Assembly: GCA_003251995.1 (NCBI GenBank)
Contig: QKDT01000299.1
Location: 1 to 9,659, forward strand
Direction of reading: 5' to 3'
Source of the DNA: Desulfovibrio desulfuricans
GTDB lineage: Bacteria > Desulfobacterota > Desulfovibrionia > Desulfovibrionales > Desulfovibrionaceae
DNA length: 9,659 bases
The notes beneath the pieces were generated by a model, which saw nothing but the letters and a program-made list of their open reading frames with translations, was not told where the DNA came from and made no database searches. Below are positions 1 through 5,893 of the stretch, one piece after another. Each line of letters opens with the position of its first letter. Position 1 is the stretch's first letter. A program made the translations under genes and the position numbers.

Positions 1-395
1 GCCGCCATAACGCGCACGCCCGTACACACTTCTGCCGGGGTGCGGCCTTCGTACAGATGGCACCGCCCCTGCTGGATAAGGGCGTAACGACCAATGGAGT
101 CGTCCTCGCCGCACGCACCGGGGAACCTGCCCCACACAAAGGCCCCGGCATGCCCCTCCACGCTTGAGGCAGGAAAGCCCGGCAAGTCGCTATAAGGCAC
201 AACTACCCGGTCTTGCAGCTTATCTGCCAGCGACGAAAGCCCCGTACCCAGCACGATCCCCAAGGGCGCATCCGCATCGGGCGAGCCAGTACCGAGTCTG
301 CGTGCGCCCAAAGGCAGAGCTGAGGGCCCTTGTCCGGCCTGGATGGCAGCACGCAAGGCCGTAGCTGCGCGCTGGACATCTTGAAAATTTTGCAT
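1..395 (-). CDS. Purine nucleoside phosphorylase, N-terminal part (cut by window edge)
   Basis: The gene reads leftward from an ATG at 395 and stays open to the window edge, giving about 131 residues. A strong Shine-Dalgarno sequence (AGGAGGGG, complement of 401-408) lies just upstream and fixes the start. The translation carries the N-terminal signature of trimeric (class II) purine nucleoside phosphorylases: GIVLGTGLSSLAD, then YSDLPGFPASSVEGHAG with the phosphate-binding Gly-His, then QGRCHLYEGRTPAEV and VRVMA, in the usual order. This family cleaves purine nucleosides with phosphate to free base and (deoxy)ribose 1-phosphate in cytoplasmic purine salvage. About 45 residues precede the first conserved motif, with a stretch rich in Gly, Ala and Pro, somewhat longer than usual. 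The substrate-specificity residues lie outside the window, so MTA phosphorylase of the same superfamily cannot be fully excluded. It is divergent from the carboxylase operon. Confidence 0.88.
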   Translation of the reverse strand, partial: MQNFQDVQRAATALRAAIQAGQGPSALPLGARRLGTGSPDADAPLGIVLGTGLSSLADKLQDRVVVPYSDLPGFPASSVEGHAGAFVWGRFPGACGEDDSIGRYALIQQGRCHLYEGRTPAEVCTGVRVMA

Positions 396-550
396 AGAAT
401 CCCCTCCTGAAAAATACGCTCCGCGGTCTGCCGTCAGGCCGCAATCCGCGCCGCGCGTCTCTTTGCCGCTGCGCGGCTTTTCGTGCCGGACAGCCCCCGC
501 GCGAGTGGATTTTCGCGCCAAAAGCGGGTATGAGGTGCGGATGCAATGTC

Positions 551-579
551 TGTATAGCCCGTCAATCGTCCCCTCACAA
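551..579 (-). promoter_or_regulatory. Candidate sigma70-like promoter for the phosphorylase gene
   Basis: On the minus strand, TTGTGA (complement of 574-579) and TATACA (complement of 551-556) are separated by exactly 17 bp. Each hexamer matches the sigma70 consensus at about four of six positions. Transcription would start near 545 and give a leader of about 150 nt before the ATG at 395. This is pattern matching only. Confidence 0.3.
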
Positions 580-711
580 GGGGGAATGGGCAACGAAACA
601 GAACCGTAACATCCCGCGATGCAAATCCAAACTCCGGCACACGCCCATCCGAGCCCTGGGGCATATGTGGTCGCGCCGGGCATAAACCAACACAAAAAAG
701 CGCAAGTTAAT

Positions 712-718
712 GAGGGAG
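712..718 (+). promoter_or_regulatory. Ribosome binding site that decides the biotin carboxylase start
   Basis: GAGGGAG lies 6 nt before a TTG codon at 725. The alternative ATG at 710 has only A-rich sequence with no purine-rich Shine-Dalgarno match in front of it, and it would itself overlap this site. The TTG is therefore preferred, although the ATG remains possible. Confidence 0.5.
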
Positions 719-724
719 ACAGGC

Positions 725-2164
725 TTGGACAAAGCTCAGGACAGCATTCCCCTGCAAAAGCACAAAATTCTGGTGGCCAACCGTGGCGAGATAGCCATGC
801 GCATCATGCGCGCCTGCCGCAAGCTGGGAGTGGCCTTTGCCGCCATCTTTACAGCAGAAGACGCGGCATCGGGCCATGTGCGTCTGGCACGCGAACAAGG
901 CGGAGAAAAAAGCCTGTTCCGCGTGTCGTCTTACCATGATGCCAACGAACTTATGGCTGTGGCTGATGAGGCTGGCTGCACGGCAGTTCACCCCGGCTAC
1001 GGTTTTTTTGCCGAGGATTTTCGTTTTGCCCGCCGCGTGACCAAACGCGACCGTAAACTTATATTTATCGGCCCCTCGTGGAAAATCATCCGCGAGCTGG
1101 GCGACAAAATCAACACCAAACGTCTGGCCCGCAGCCTGGGCGTTCCCACGGTTCCCGGTTCCGACCGCCCCATCTATGACGAGATGGAAGCAGAACGCAT
1201 AGCCAAGAGCGTGTTTGAATTTCAGGATCAGCAGGGCATTCAGCGCCCGCTGGTGCTGGTCAAGGCCTCGGCTGGCGGCGGCGGCATGGGCATTGAAGAA
1301 GTGTACGACCCGGATCAGTTCCGCTCGGTCTACCGCCGCATCCGCAGCTACGCCTTGCGTCAGTTCAAGGATGAAGGCGTGCTCATCGAGCAGCGCATCA
1401 CCGACTTTAACCACCTTGAAGTGCAGGTTGTTTCTGACCGCTCGGGGCAAAACCCCGTACACTTTGGCACCCGCAACTGCTCCATTCAGTCCACTGGTCG
1501 CCAAAAGCGTATTGAAGTCGCCCCGGGTTTTGCACCCGACGAACTCAAATACACCTTTGATGCCGGCAAGGTGCTGCGCGATATCGTTGACTACTCCCTC
1601 ACCATGGCCCGCAAGGTTGGCTACGACAACGTGGGTACGTGGGAATGGATCGTTACCCGCAAGGGCGAACCCTTCCTTATGGAAGTGAACACCCGCATTC
1701 AGGTGGAAAACGGCGTATCCGCGCGCATTTCAAGGGTGGGCGGCAAGGGCGATGTAGACCTTATCGCCGAACAGATCCGCATTGGCCTTGGCGAGCCGCT
1801 GGGCTACGGGCAGTCTGACATCACGTTTGACGGCCTAGGCATTGAATACCGCCTTATCGCCGAGGACCCGGATAACAACTTCACCCCCTGGGTGGGCCGT
1901 ATTGAACGCTTTGCGTGGAAAGACCAGCCCTGGCTGACCATGCTCACCCATGTGCCGACCACCGAACCCTACGAAATCCCCACGGAGTTTGACCCCAACC
2001 TGGCCCTTGCCATTATCTGGGGTAAAGACCTTGAGGAAGCCAAGGCCCGCGGCCTTGAATTTTTGGGTGATCTGCGGCTGGAAGGGCACAACGCCTCGGG
2101 CGATGAGCTGAAGTCCAACGTCAACTTCCTTGCGGCCAACACAGAGCGCATTTTGCGCTTCTGA
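725..2164 (+). CDS. accC: Biotin carboxylase subunit of acyl-CoA (acetyl-CoA) carboxylase
   Basis: 479 residues from the TTG start (484 from the ATG at 710); the family is usually near 450. It uses ATP and bicarbonate to carboxylate biotin on the carrier protein. Visible parts are the N-terminal domain (ILVANRGEIAMRIMRAC, then HPGYGFFAED), the ATP-grasp glycine loop (K180 with GGGGMG at 184-189), HLEVQVV, and the catalytic block EVNTRIQVEN with E320, N322, R324 and E328, plus R376 in EYRLIAEDP, matching Arg338 of the E. coli enzyme. Differences from the canonical enzyme: the His after QVE is Asn329; the segment usually CSMQRRHQK reads CSIQSTGRQK, one residue longer with the His replaced; and about five residues are inserted before VDLI. 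The neighbouring carboxyltransferase and carrier genes support the role. Pyruvate- or propionyl-type use cannot be excluded from this subunit alone. Confidence 0.88.
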   Translation: MDKAQDSIPLQKHKILVANRGEIAMRIMRACRKLGVAFAAIFTAEDAASGHVRLAREQGGEKSLFRVSSYHDANELMAVADEAGCTAVHPGYGFFAEDFRFARRVTKRDRKLIFIGPSWKIIRELGDKINTKRLARSLGVPTVPGSDRPIYDEMEAERIAKSVFEFQDQQGIQRPLVLVKASAGGGGMGIEEVYDPDQFRSVYRRIRSYALRQFKDEGVLIEQRITDFNHLEVQVVSDRSGQNPVHFGTRNCSIQSTGRQKRIEVAPGFAPDELKYTFDAGKVLRDIVDYSLTMARKVGYDNVGTWEWIVTRKGEPFLMEVNTRIQVENGVSARISRVGGKGDVDLIAEQIRIGLGEPLGYGQSDITFDGLGIEYRLIAEDPDNNFTPWVGRIERFAWKDQPWLTMLTHVPTTEPYEIPTEFDPNLALAIIWGKDLEEAKARGLEFLGDLRLEGHNASGDELKSNVNFLAANTERILRF

Positions 2165-2178
2165 CAGGGAACCAGCCC

Positions 2179-2352
2179 ATGAGCAAGGCATTGTCCACCC
2201 GTTCTTTGGCGCAGGCTTTCGCACATCGCGATGGCCCCCGCGCAGCGACCGGGGCAAGATTTGCCCACCCGCAGGGTGGACGCATGCCGGTAGACAAGCC
2301 ATTGGCCGCCCGGAATTCCGGGGATTTCGCCTACCTAAAAAATCCAGTTTAG
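2179..2352 (+). CDS. Candidate small ORF, 57 residues, between the two carboxylase genes
   Basis: It starts 14 nt after the biotin carboxylase stop, with AGGGA (2166-2170) 8 nt before the ATG, and ends in TAG at 2350-2352, 16 nt before the carboxyltransferase ATG. It so fills nearly the whole 204-nt gap. The product begins MSKALSTRSLAQAFAHRDG, is basic and has no Cys, no membrane segment and no family I recognise. Codon use includes several codons little used in the neighbours (AGA, GTA, CTA, GGA), which argues against a conserved protein. It may be a true small protein, a translational-coupling leader for the next gene, or chance. Confidence 0.25.
   Translation: MSKALSTRSLAQAFAHRDGPRAATGARFAHPQGGRMPVDKPLAARNSGDFAYLKNPV
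2265..2279 (+). repeat. Short hairpin in the gap between accC and the carboxyltransferase
   Basis: CCACCC at 2265-2270 pairs perfectly with GGGTGG at 2274-2279 around a GCA loop. There is no T run after it, so it is not a terminator. Confidence 0.35.
2309..2322. repeat. Perfect 14-bp palindrome
   Basis: CCCGGAATTCCGGG is an exact self-complementary sequence about 47 bp before the carboxyltransferase start. It could bind a dimeric protein or simply be chance; no operator family is recognised. Confidence 0.4.
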
Positions 2353-2368
2353 CTGGTCCCAATATACT

Positions 2369-4624
2369 ATGGACAACAACATCGAAAAACGCATCCAGAG
2401 TCTGCGCGACAGGCTCACCTATCTGGTGGAGATATTCGCCGGCAAGCACAAGGATAACGCCGACCTGCTTGAAGAAAAGCTTACCGCCTTTACTGCGCGT
2501 GTTCGCTCCGGCAATGTGGAAGACCCCTATGCCGAACTTGCCACGGTAGAAGATCTTTTCAACTATGTGGAACGCCGCCTTGAGGGCAGCATTACGCCCA
2601 TGGACAAGGTGCGCATTGTGCGCCACTCCCAGCGTATCTGCCTGCGCGACATCCTTGAAAACGTCTATGACAACTTTACTGAAGTGGGCGGGCAGGACGA
2701 GCACAGTCTCGACCCCAGCATGCTCATTGCCCGTGCGGTCATAACCCGTCGGCGCGGCAAAAAAACCTATACGCAGTCTGTCATGGTTATCGGGCAGGAA
2801 AAGGGCCACGGCGCGGAATTCCGCAACGGCGGCTCGGTCAAGCCCTGGGGCAACGCCAAGGCGCAGCAGTACATGCGCGTGGCTGAAACCGAAGGGATAC
2901 CAATCCATAGCTACATTTTCACGCCCGGCTCGTTCCCCGTTGAGGATTACCCCGGCGCGGCCCAGCAGATTGCCCGCAACATCTACTGCATGGCAGGCCT
3001 GCGCGTGCCCGTTATCACCGTCATCTCCGAAGGCGGCTCCGGCGGCGCAGAAGCCATTGGTCTTGCAGACAAACGCCTGATGCTTTCGCACGGTTACTAT
3101 TCGGTTATTTCGCCCGAAGGTGCCGCCGCCATTGAAGGCCGCATCAAGGCTGGTCAACGCGCCACGCCCGAGCTTATCGAAAGCTGCGCGCAAAACCTCA
3201 AGATGACCGCGCAGGACAACCTCAAGTTCGGTTACATCGACCGCGTTGTGCAGGAACCGCCCCTGGGCGCGCGCCCCTGGCACTTCGACTTTTTCCGCAA
3301 CCTGCGGCAAGAAGTGCTGCGCGCCACGGATGAAGTGGTTATCTCCACGCGCACCATGCCCGGCCTCAAGGGCCTGGCACTGGCCCGCGTGCGCAAGCCC
3401 GATGCCAATCTGGACGAAATGTACACCCGTTGGGGCCTTACCTCTGCCGCCAAGGACAGACTGCGCGAACGCCGCCAGCAAAAGTTCTTGCGGCTCTCGC
3501 GGCAGGCCGCGCGCGACAAACGCCCCTTCTTTACCAAGATGGCAGTCGCCGCCTGGGATTGGATCACCAAGCCATGGGTCAGCTTTAAGTACGACTTCTA
3601 CCGCAAACACCAGAGGCGCATCCGCACCTTTATGGAAGAAGTGGACAACGAATGGGAAGTTTTCAAGAGCCGCTTGCTGTCCCCGTGGCACAAGCTGACC
3701 CGCAAGCTCCCCAGCGCCAAGGCTGAAAGCAGCAAGGTCAAGGAGCTCACCGCCCTGTCCACATGGTCGGACGATGGACGCCGCAGCAGGTGGAACTATA
3801 TTTCACCGCGCTACAAGGCTGACCGTGCCATCACCTGCCCCAACAGCGCAGCCTACGGTTGCCTTGACCTGTGGGGGCCGGATCTGTTTGCTGAATTTGC
3901 GGGCGTGTGCAGCCATTGCGGCTACCACTTCCCCATGGAACCGGAATGGTACGTGAAAAACGTTTTTGATCTCGGTTCGGTCTTTGAATTCAACAGCGAA
4001 ATTGAAGCGGGGAATCCCCTTGATTTCCCCAATTTCGGCGATCGGGTTCTGGACGCGCAAAAGAAAACCGGGGCCAAGAGCGGCTGCATGACCTTTGAGG
4101 CCCGCATCGACAATACCAAGATGGTCGTCGCCATGCTCATGGGTACCTTCCGGGGTGGCTCTGTGGGCGCGGCTGAGGGCTACAAGTTTGTGGAAGCAGC
4201 CCAGCGCGCCGCCAAAAAGCGCTACCCCTTCCTGGCATATGTACACGGTACGGCTGGTATTCGTATTCAGGAAGGCACCCACGGCGTCATCCAGATGCCC
4301 CGCTGCACCGTAGCGGTGCGGCGCTACATTGAATCCGGCGGCCTCTATATGGTGCTGTACGACACCAATTCCTTTGCCGGCCCTGTGGCAAGTTTTCTTG
4401 GCTGCTCGCCCTACCAGTTCGCGGTGCGCTCGTCCAACATCGGCTTTGCCGGACCGGGCGTTATCAAGGAAACCACAGGCATGGATATTCCGCCCAAGTA
4501 CCACCGCTCGTACCGCGCCCTTTCGCGCGGGCACATTCAGGGCATTTGGGACAGACGGGAAGTGCGCGCCAACCTCAAACAGGCCCTGCTGACCATTGGC
4601 GGCAGGAACCTGTATTACAGGTAG
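2369..4624 (+). CDS. Fused acetyl-CoA carboxylase carboxyltransferase, alpha then beta
   Basis: 751 residues against about 620 for separate AccA plus AccD. It transfers the carboxyl group from biotin to an acyl-CoA. The N-terminal AccA-like half (about 1-355) has a helical start, VIGQEKGHGAE, TPGSFPVEDYPGAAQQIARN, the oxyanion-hole motif EGGSGGAEAIG (221-231) and YSVISPEGAAAI (244-255). A basic, helical linker (about 370-485) follows. The AccD-like half has a zinc ribbon (C490, C498, C514, C517), FRGGSVG (594-600), GIRIQEGTHGVIQM (630-643) and FAGPGVIKET (693-702). The ribbon is C-x7-C-x15-C-x2-C, whereas E. coli AccD has C-x2-C-x15-C-x2-C. No in-frame start exists upstream of this ATG after the TAA at 2336-2338, yet no Shine-Dalgarno sequence precedes it. 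The fusion order and the companion biotin carboxylase and carrier genes make acyl-CoA carboxylase firm; acetyl-CoA as substrate is inference. Confidence 0.9.
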   Translation: MDNNIEKRIQSLRDRLTYLVEIFAGKHKDNADLLEEKLTAFTARVRSGNVEDPYAELATVEDLFNYVERRLEGSITPMDKVRIVRHSQRICLRDILENVYDNFTEVGGQDEHSLDPSMLIARAVITRRRGKKTYTQSVMVIGQEKGHGAEFRNGGSVKPWGNAKAQQYMRVAETEGIPIHSYIFTPGSFPVEDYPGAAQQIARNIYCMAGLRVPVITVISEGGSGGAEAIGLADKRLMLSHGYYSVISPEGAAAIEGRIKAGQRATPELIESCAQNLKMTAQDNLKFGYIDRVVQEPPLGARPWHFDFFRNLRQEVLRATDEVVISTRTMPGLKGLALARVRKPDANLDEMYTRWGLTSAAKDRLRERRQQKFLRLSRQAARDKRPFFTKMAVAAWDWITKPWVSFKYDFYRKHQRRIRTFMEEVDNEWEVFKSRLLSPWHKLTRKLPSAKAESSKVKELTALSTWSDDGRRSRWNYISPRYKADRAITCPNSAAYGCLDLWGPDLFAEFAGVCSHCGYHFPMEPEWYVKNVFDLGSVFEFNSEIEAGNPLDFPNFGDRVLDAQKKTGAKSGCMTFEARIDNTKMVVAMLMGTFRGGSVGAAEGYKFVEAAQRAAKKRYPFLAYVHGTAGIRIQEGTHGVIQMPRCTVAVRRYIESGGLYMVLYDTNSFAGPVASFLGCSPYQFAVRSSNIGFAGPGVIKETTGMDIPPKYHRSYRALSRGHIQGIWDRREVRANLKQALLTIGGRNLYYR

Positions 4625-4666
4625 CGTGACGCAGAGCGGATACATGACGATTATTTCGCGTGACGC
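4624..4666 (+). repeat. Two copies of GCGTGACGC after the carboxyltransferase stop
   Basis: The 9-mer GCGTGACGC occurs at 4624-4632 and 4658-4666. Each copy is itself a short inverted repeat (GCGT, one base, ACGC), and the copies start 34 bp apart. No binding protein is known to me. Confidence 0.4.
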
Positions 4667-4754
4667 GGCGACCGGCAACAACACGGTCGCCATTGCAGGA
4701 GGTTCAGGGGCAATGCCCCTGCCCGCCAAAGCGTCGCCAATATATAACGCTTAA
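4644..4754 (+). CDS. Candidate small ORF, 36 residues, before the carrier gene
   Basis: It opens with ATG at 4644 and closes with TAA at 4752-4754, 11 nt before the ATG of the carrier gene. The product begins MTIISRDAATGNNTVAIAG and matches no family I know. Its own Shine-Dalgarno is weak (GCGGA only 3 nt away), but an internal in-frame ATG at 4713 has a perfect AGGAGG (4697-4702) 10 nt upstream, which would give a 13-residue peptide. Two hairpins lie within it. It is more likely a regulatory or coupling leader than a stable protein, if it is translated at all. Confidence 0.2.
   Translation: MTIISRDAATGNNTVAIAGGSGAMPLPAKASPIYNA
4667..4691 (+). repeat. Strong hairpin upstream of the carrier gene
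   Basis: GGCGACCG (4667-4674) pairs perfectly with CGGTCGCC (4684-4691), an 8-bp GC-rich stem with a 9-nt loop. No T run follows; AGGAGG does (4697-4702). A transcript-processing, stability or translation element fits better than a terminator. Confidence 0.5.
4705..4721 (+). repeat. Second hairpin upstream of the carrier gene
   Basis: CAGGGGC (4705-4711) pairs with GCCCCTG (4715-4721) around an AAT loop. It begins 2 nt after the AGGAGG at 4697-4702 and its loop and stem contain the ATG at 4713, so folding could hide that start. Confidence 0.5.
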
Positions 4755-4765
4755 CGGACCCAAGC

Positions 4766-5416
4766 ATGATAAACATATCTTCACTGCTGGACGAAATAAA
4801 GGCTTCGCCTTACCGCGAAATAGTCATCAGCACGCCCCACACGGGCAAGGTGACCTTTGCGGATATAAAGCAGGGCGACAAGGTGGTAGGCCCCCAGGGC
4901 CAGTGGAAGGAAAAACCGGGCACGCTCGTTGCCACGCTTGAGCGCGAACGCAACCCCAAATCCATCTGCGCCAATGAAAAAGGCGACATCAGCCTTTTGC
5001 ACACCGAACTTGAGGGCAAGTTTGTTGAAGCGGGCACGCCCCTGGCTGTGGTGCGGCATATGCTCACCCGCGCCGAGGTGGAACGCATCCTGCTGAAAAA
5101 AGCCCTGCATCTTTTTGTTGCGCCCGAGCGGGCCAAGTACTACTTCACACCTGAGGTGGACAAAAAAATTCGCGCGTCCGATTCGCAGTCGGTGGCAGTG
5201 CGCGAGGGCATGGAACTGCTCATCATGTCGCGCATGAAGCGCGAGGTGCCACTGCTCTACACCGGCCCCGCGGGCGTTATTTACGCAGTTTACTTTACCT
5301 ACAACGAAAATATTGATGCAGGAGCGCCCCTCATCGGCGTGTGCCCGCAGGATCAGCTTCCCGCCATTCAGGAAGTTATCATGCGTGTGCAGACCGAATG
5401 GACTGAAAAAGACTAG
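4766..5416 (+). CDS. Biotin/lipoyl-type carrier protein with two hammerhead domains
   Basis: 216 residues, cytoplasmic, no signal peptide. Two complete biotinyl/lipoyl-like beta domains can be traced. The first (about 18-98) runs from TPHTGKV through PGTLVATLERERNPKSICANEKGDI to GTPLAVV; the position of the modified lysine, aligned on the glycine turn, is occupied by Arg in ERER, so it should not carry biotin. The second (about 121-193) contains LLIMSRMKREVPLLYTGPAGVI and GAPLIGV, where K158 sits as Met-Lys, like the AMKM motif, with Arg in place of the second Met. K158 is thus the likely biotinylated residue. Placed 141 nt after the carboxyltransferase, it is the obvious carrier of this carboxylase. 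It is unlike standard BCCP (AccB), which has one C-terminal domain after an Ala/Pro-rich linker. The ATG at 4766 has only a weak Shine-Dalgarno. The biotin role is an inference from motif and context. Confidence 0.75.
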   Translation: MINISSLLDEIKASPYREIVISTPHTGKVTFADIKQGDKVVGPQGQWKEKPGTLVATLERERNPKSICANEKGDISLLHTELEGKFVEAGTPLAVVRHMLTRAEVERILLKKALHLFVAPERAKYYFTPEVDKKIRASDSQSVAVREGMELLIMSRMKREVPLLYTGPAGVIYAVYFTYNENIDAGAPLIGVCPQDQLPAIQEVIMRVQTEWTEKD

Positions 5417-5520
5417 GCTCTCCCGCCAGCACTGGCCTCTGCCCCTGCAAGCGCTGCTAGCAGTTCATTCAGGTGCGGAGGCAACCACGCACAGGGCGGC
5501 CCGCAGCCAACGGAGCACAT

Positions 5521-5859
5521 ATGGGCAATGCACTGCAAATCCGCGTGAGCGCTGTCACCTGGAACGAAGACCTACTGGAAAAGCTCTGGCCCAAACTCAC
5601 GGAGTTGGCCTTCAGCGTTCCCATCAAACATGAAAAGCACGGCGTTCTTGAAATGGTAAAGGCGCTGGATGAAGGATTGCAGTTTTTGCCATGGTCGCCA
5701 GCACGCCGTAAGGCTCTTGGCCCAGGCATTCTTGAAGCCGCAAGGCTCAAGACAGAACTGGAGGCGGCCCTTGCCGACTGGCAACCCCGCGAAGCCAACA
5801 AGCTGAGCGACGCCCTTGAAGACGTGCTGGATCAGCTCGAAAAGGCCTTTGTAGCCTGA
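5521..5859 (+). CDS. Protein of unknown function upstream of ssb
   Basis: 112 residues from the ATG at 5521, which has GGAG (5512-5515) 5 nt upstream. An in-frame GTG at 5473 would add 16 residues but lacks as good a site, and those residues (Arg/Gly/Ala-rich) look non-coding. The product has no signal peptide or membrane segment. It begins with a short strand-like stretch (LQIRVSAVTW) and then looks largely helical and acidic, with Leu/Glu-rich segments (about 70-112, ending LEDVLDQLEKAFVA) that could pack as a helical bundle. I do not recognise the family. It lies 104 nt after the carrier gene and 34 nt before ssb, so it is probably co-transcribed with ssb; a link to DNA metabolism is only suggested by this position. 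Confidence 0.7.
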   Translation: MGNALQIRVSAVTWNEDLLEKLWPKLTELAFSVPIKHEKHGVLEMVKALDEGLQFLPWSPARRKALGPGILEAARLKTELEAALADWQPREANKLSDALEDVLDQLEKAFVA

Positions 5860-5893
5860 GTCTGAAACTCGAATACCACCTTGGAGCACCACC

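Larger units (their letters stand above)
396..724. other. Divergent intergenic region, no gene seen
   Basis: This stretch separates the leftward phosphorylase gene from the rightward biotin carboxylase. Open frames crossing it on either strand have no recognisable protein features and overlap the known genes. It holds the candidate leftward promoter at 551-579 and a GC hairpin: GCCGCGC at 450-456 pairs with GCGCGGC at 471-477, followed by four T on the plus strand. No convincing rightward promoter for the carboxylase operon could be picked out. Confidence 0.6.

Noticed and set aside
619..939. A 106-codon plus-strand frame at the start of the biotin carboxylase
   Set aside because: It overlaps the carboxylase start in another frame and has a low-complexity Gly/His/Arg-rich product.
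707..1504. A 265-codon minus-strand frame opposite the biotin carboxylase
   Set aside because: Antisense to a gene with clear catalytic motifs; no protein features of its own.
1835..3691. A 618-codon open frame on the minus strand, opposite the carboxylase genes
   Set aside because: It runs antisense to two well-supported genes, crosses the boundary between them, and shows no family motif. Long antisense frames are expected where codon use is GC-biased.
4667..4721. The two hairpins as an intrinsic terminator inside the operon
   Set aside because: Neither stem is followed by a T run; a ribosome-site-like AGGAGG follows the first stem instead.
5454..5463. Palindrome CTGCTAGCAG between the carrier gene and the next gene, as a possible terminator
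   Set aside because: It has no loop and no T run; too short to mean more than chance.
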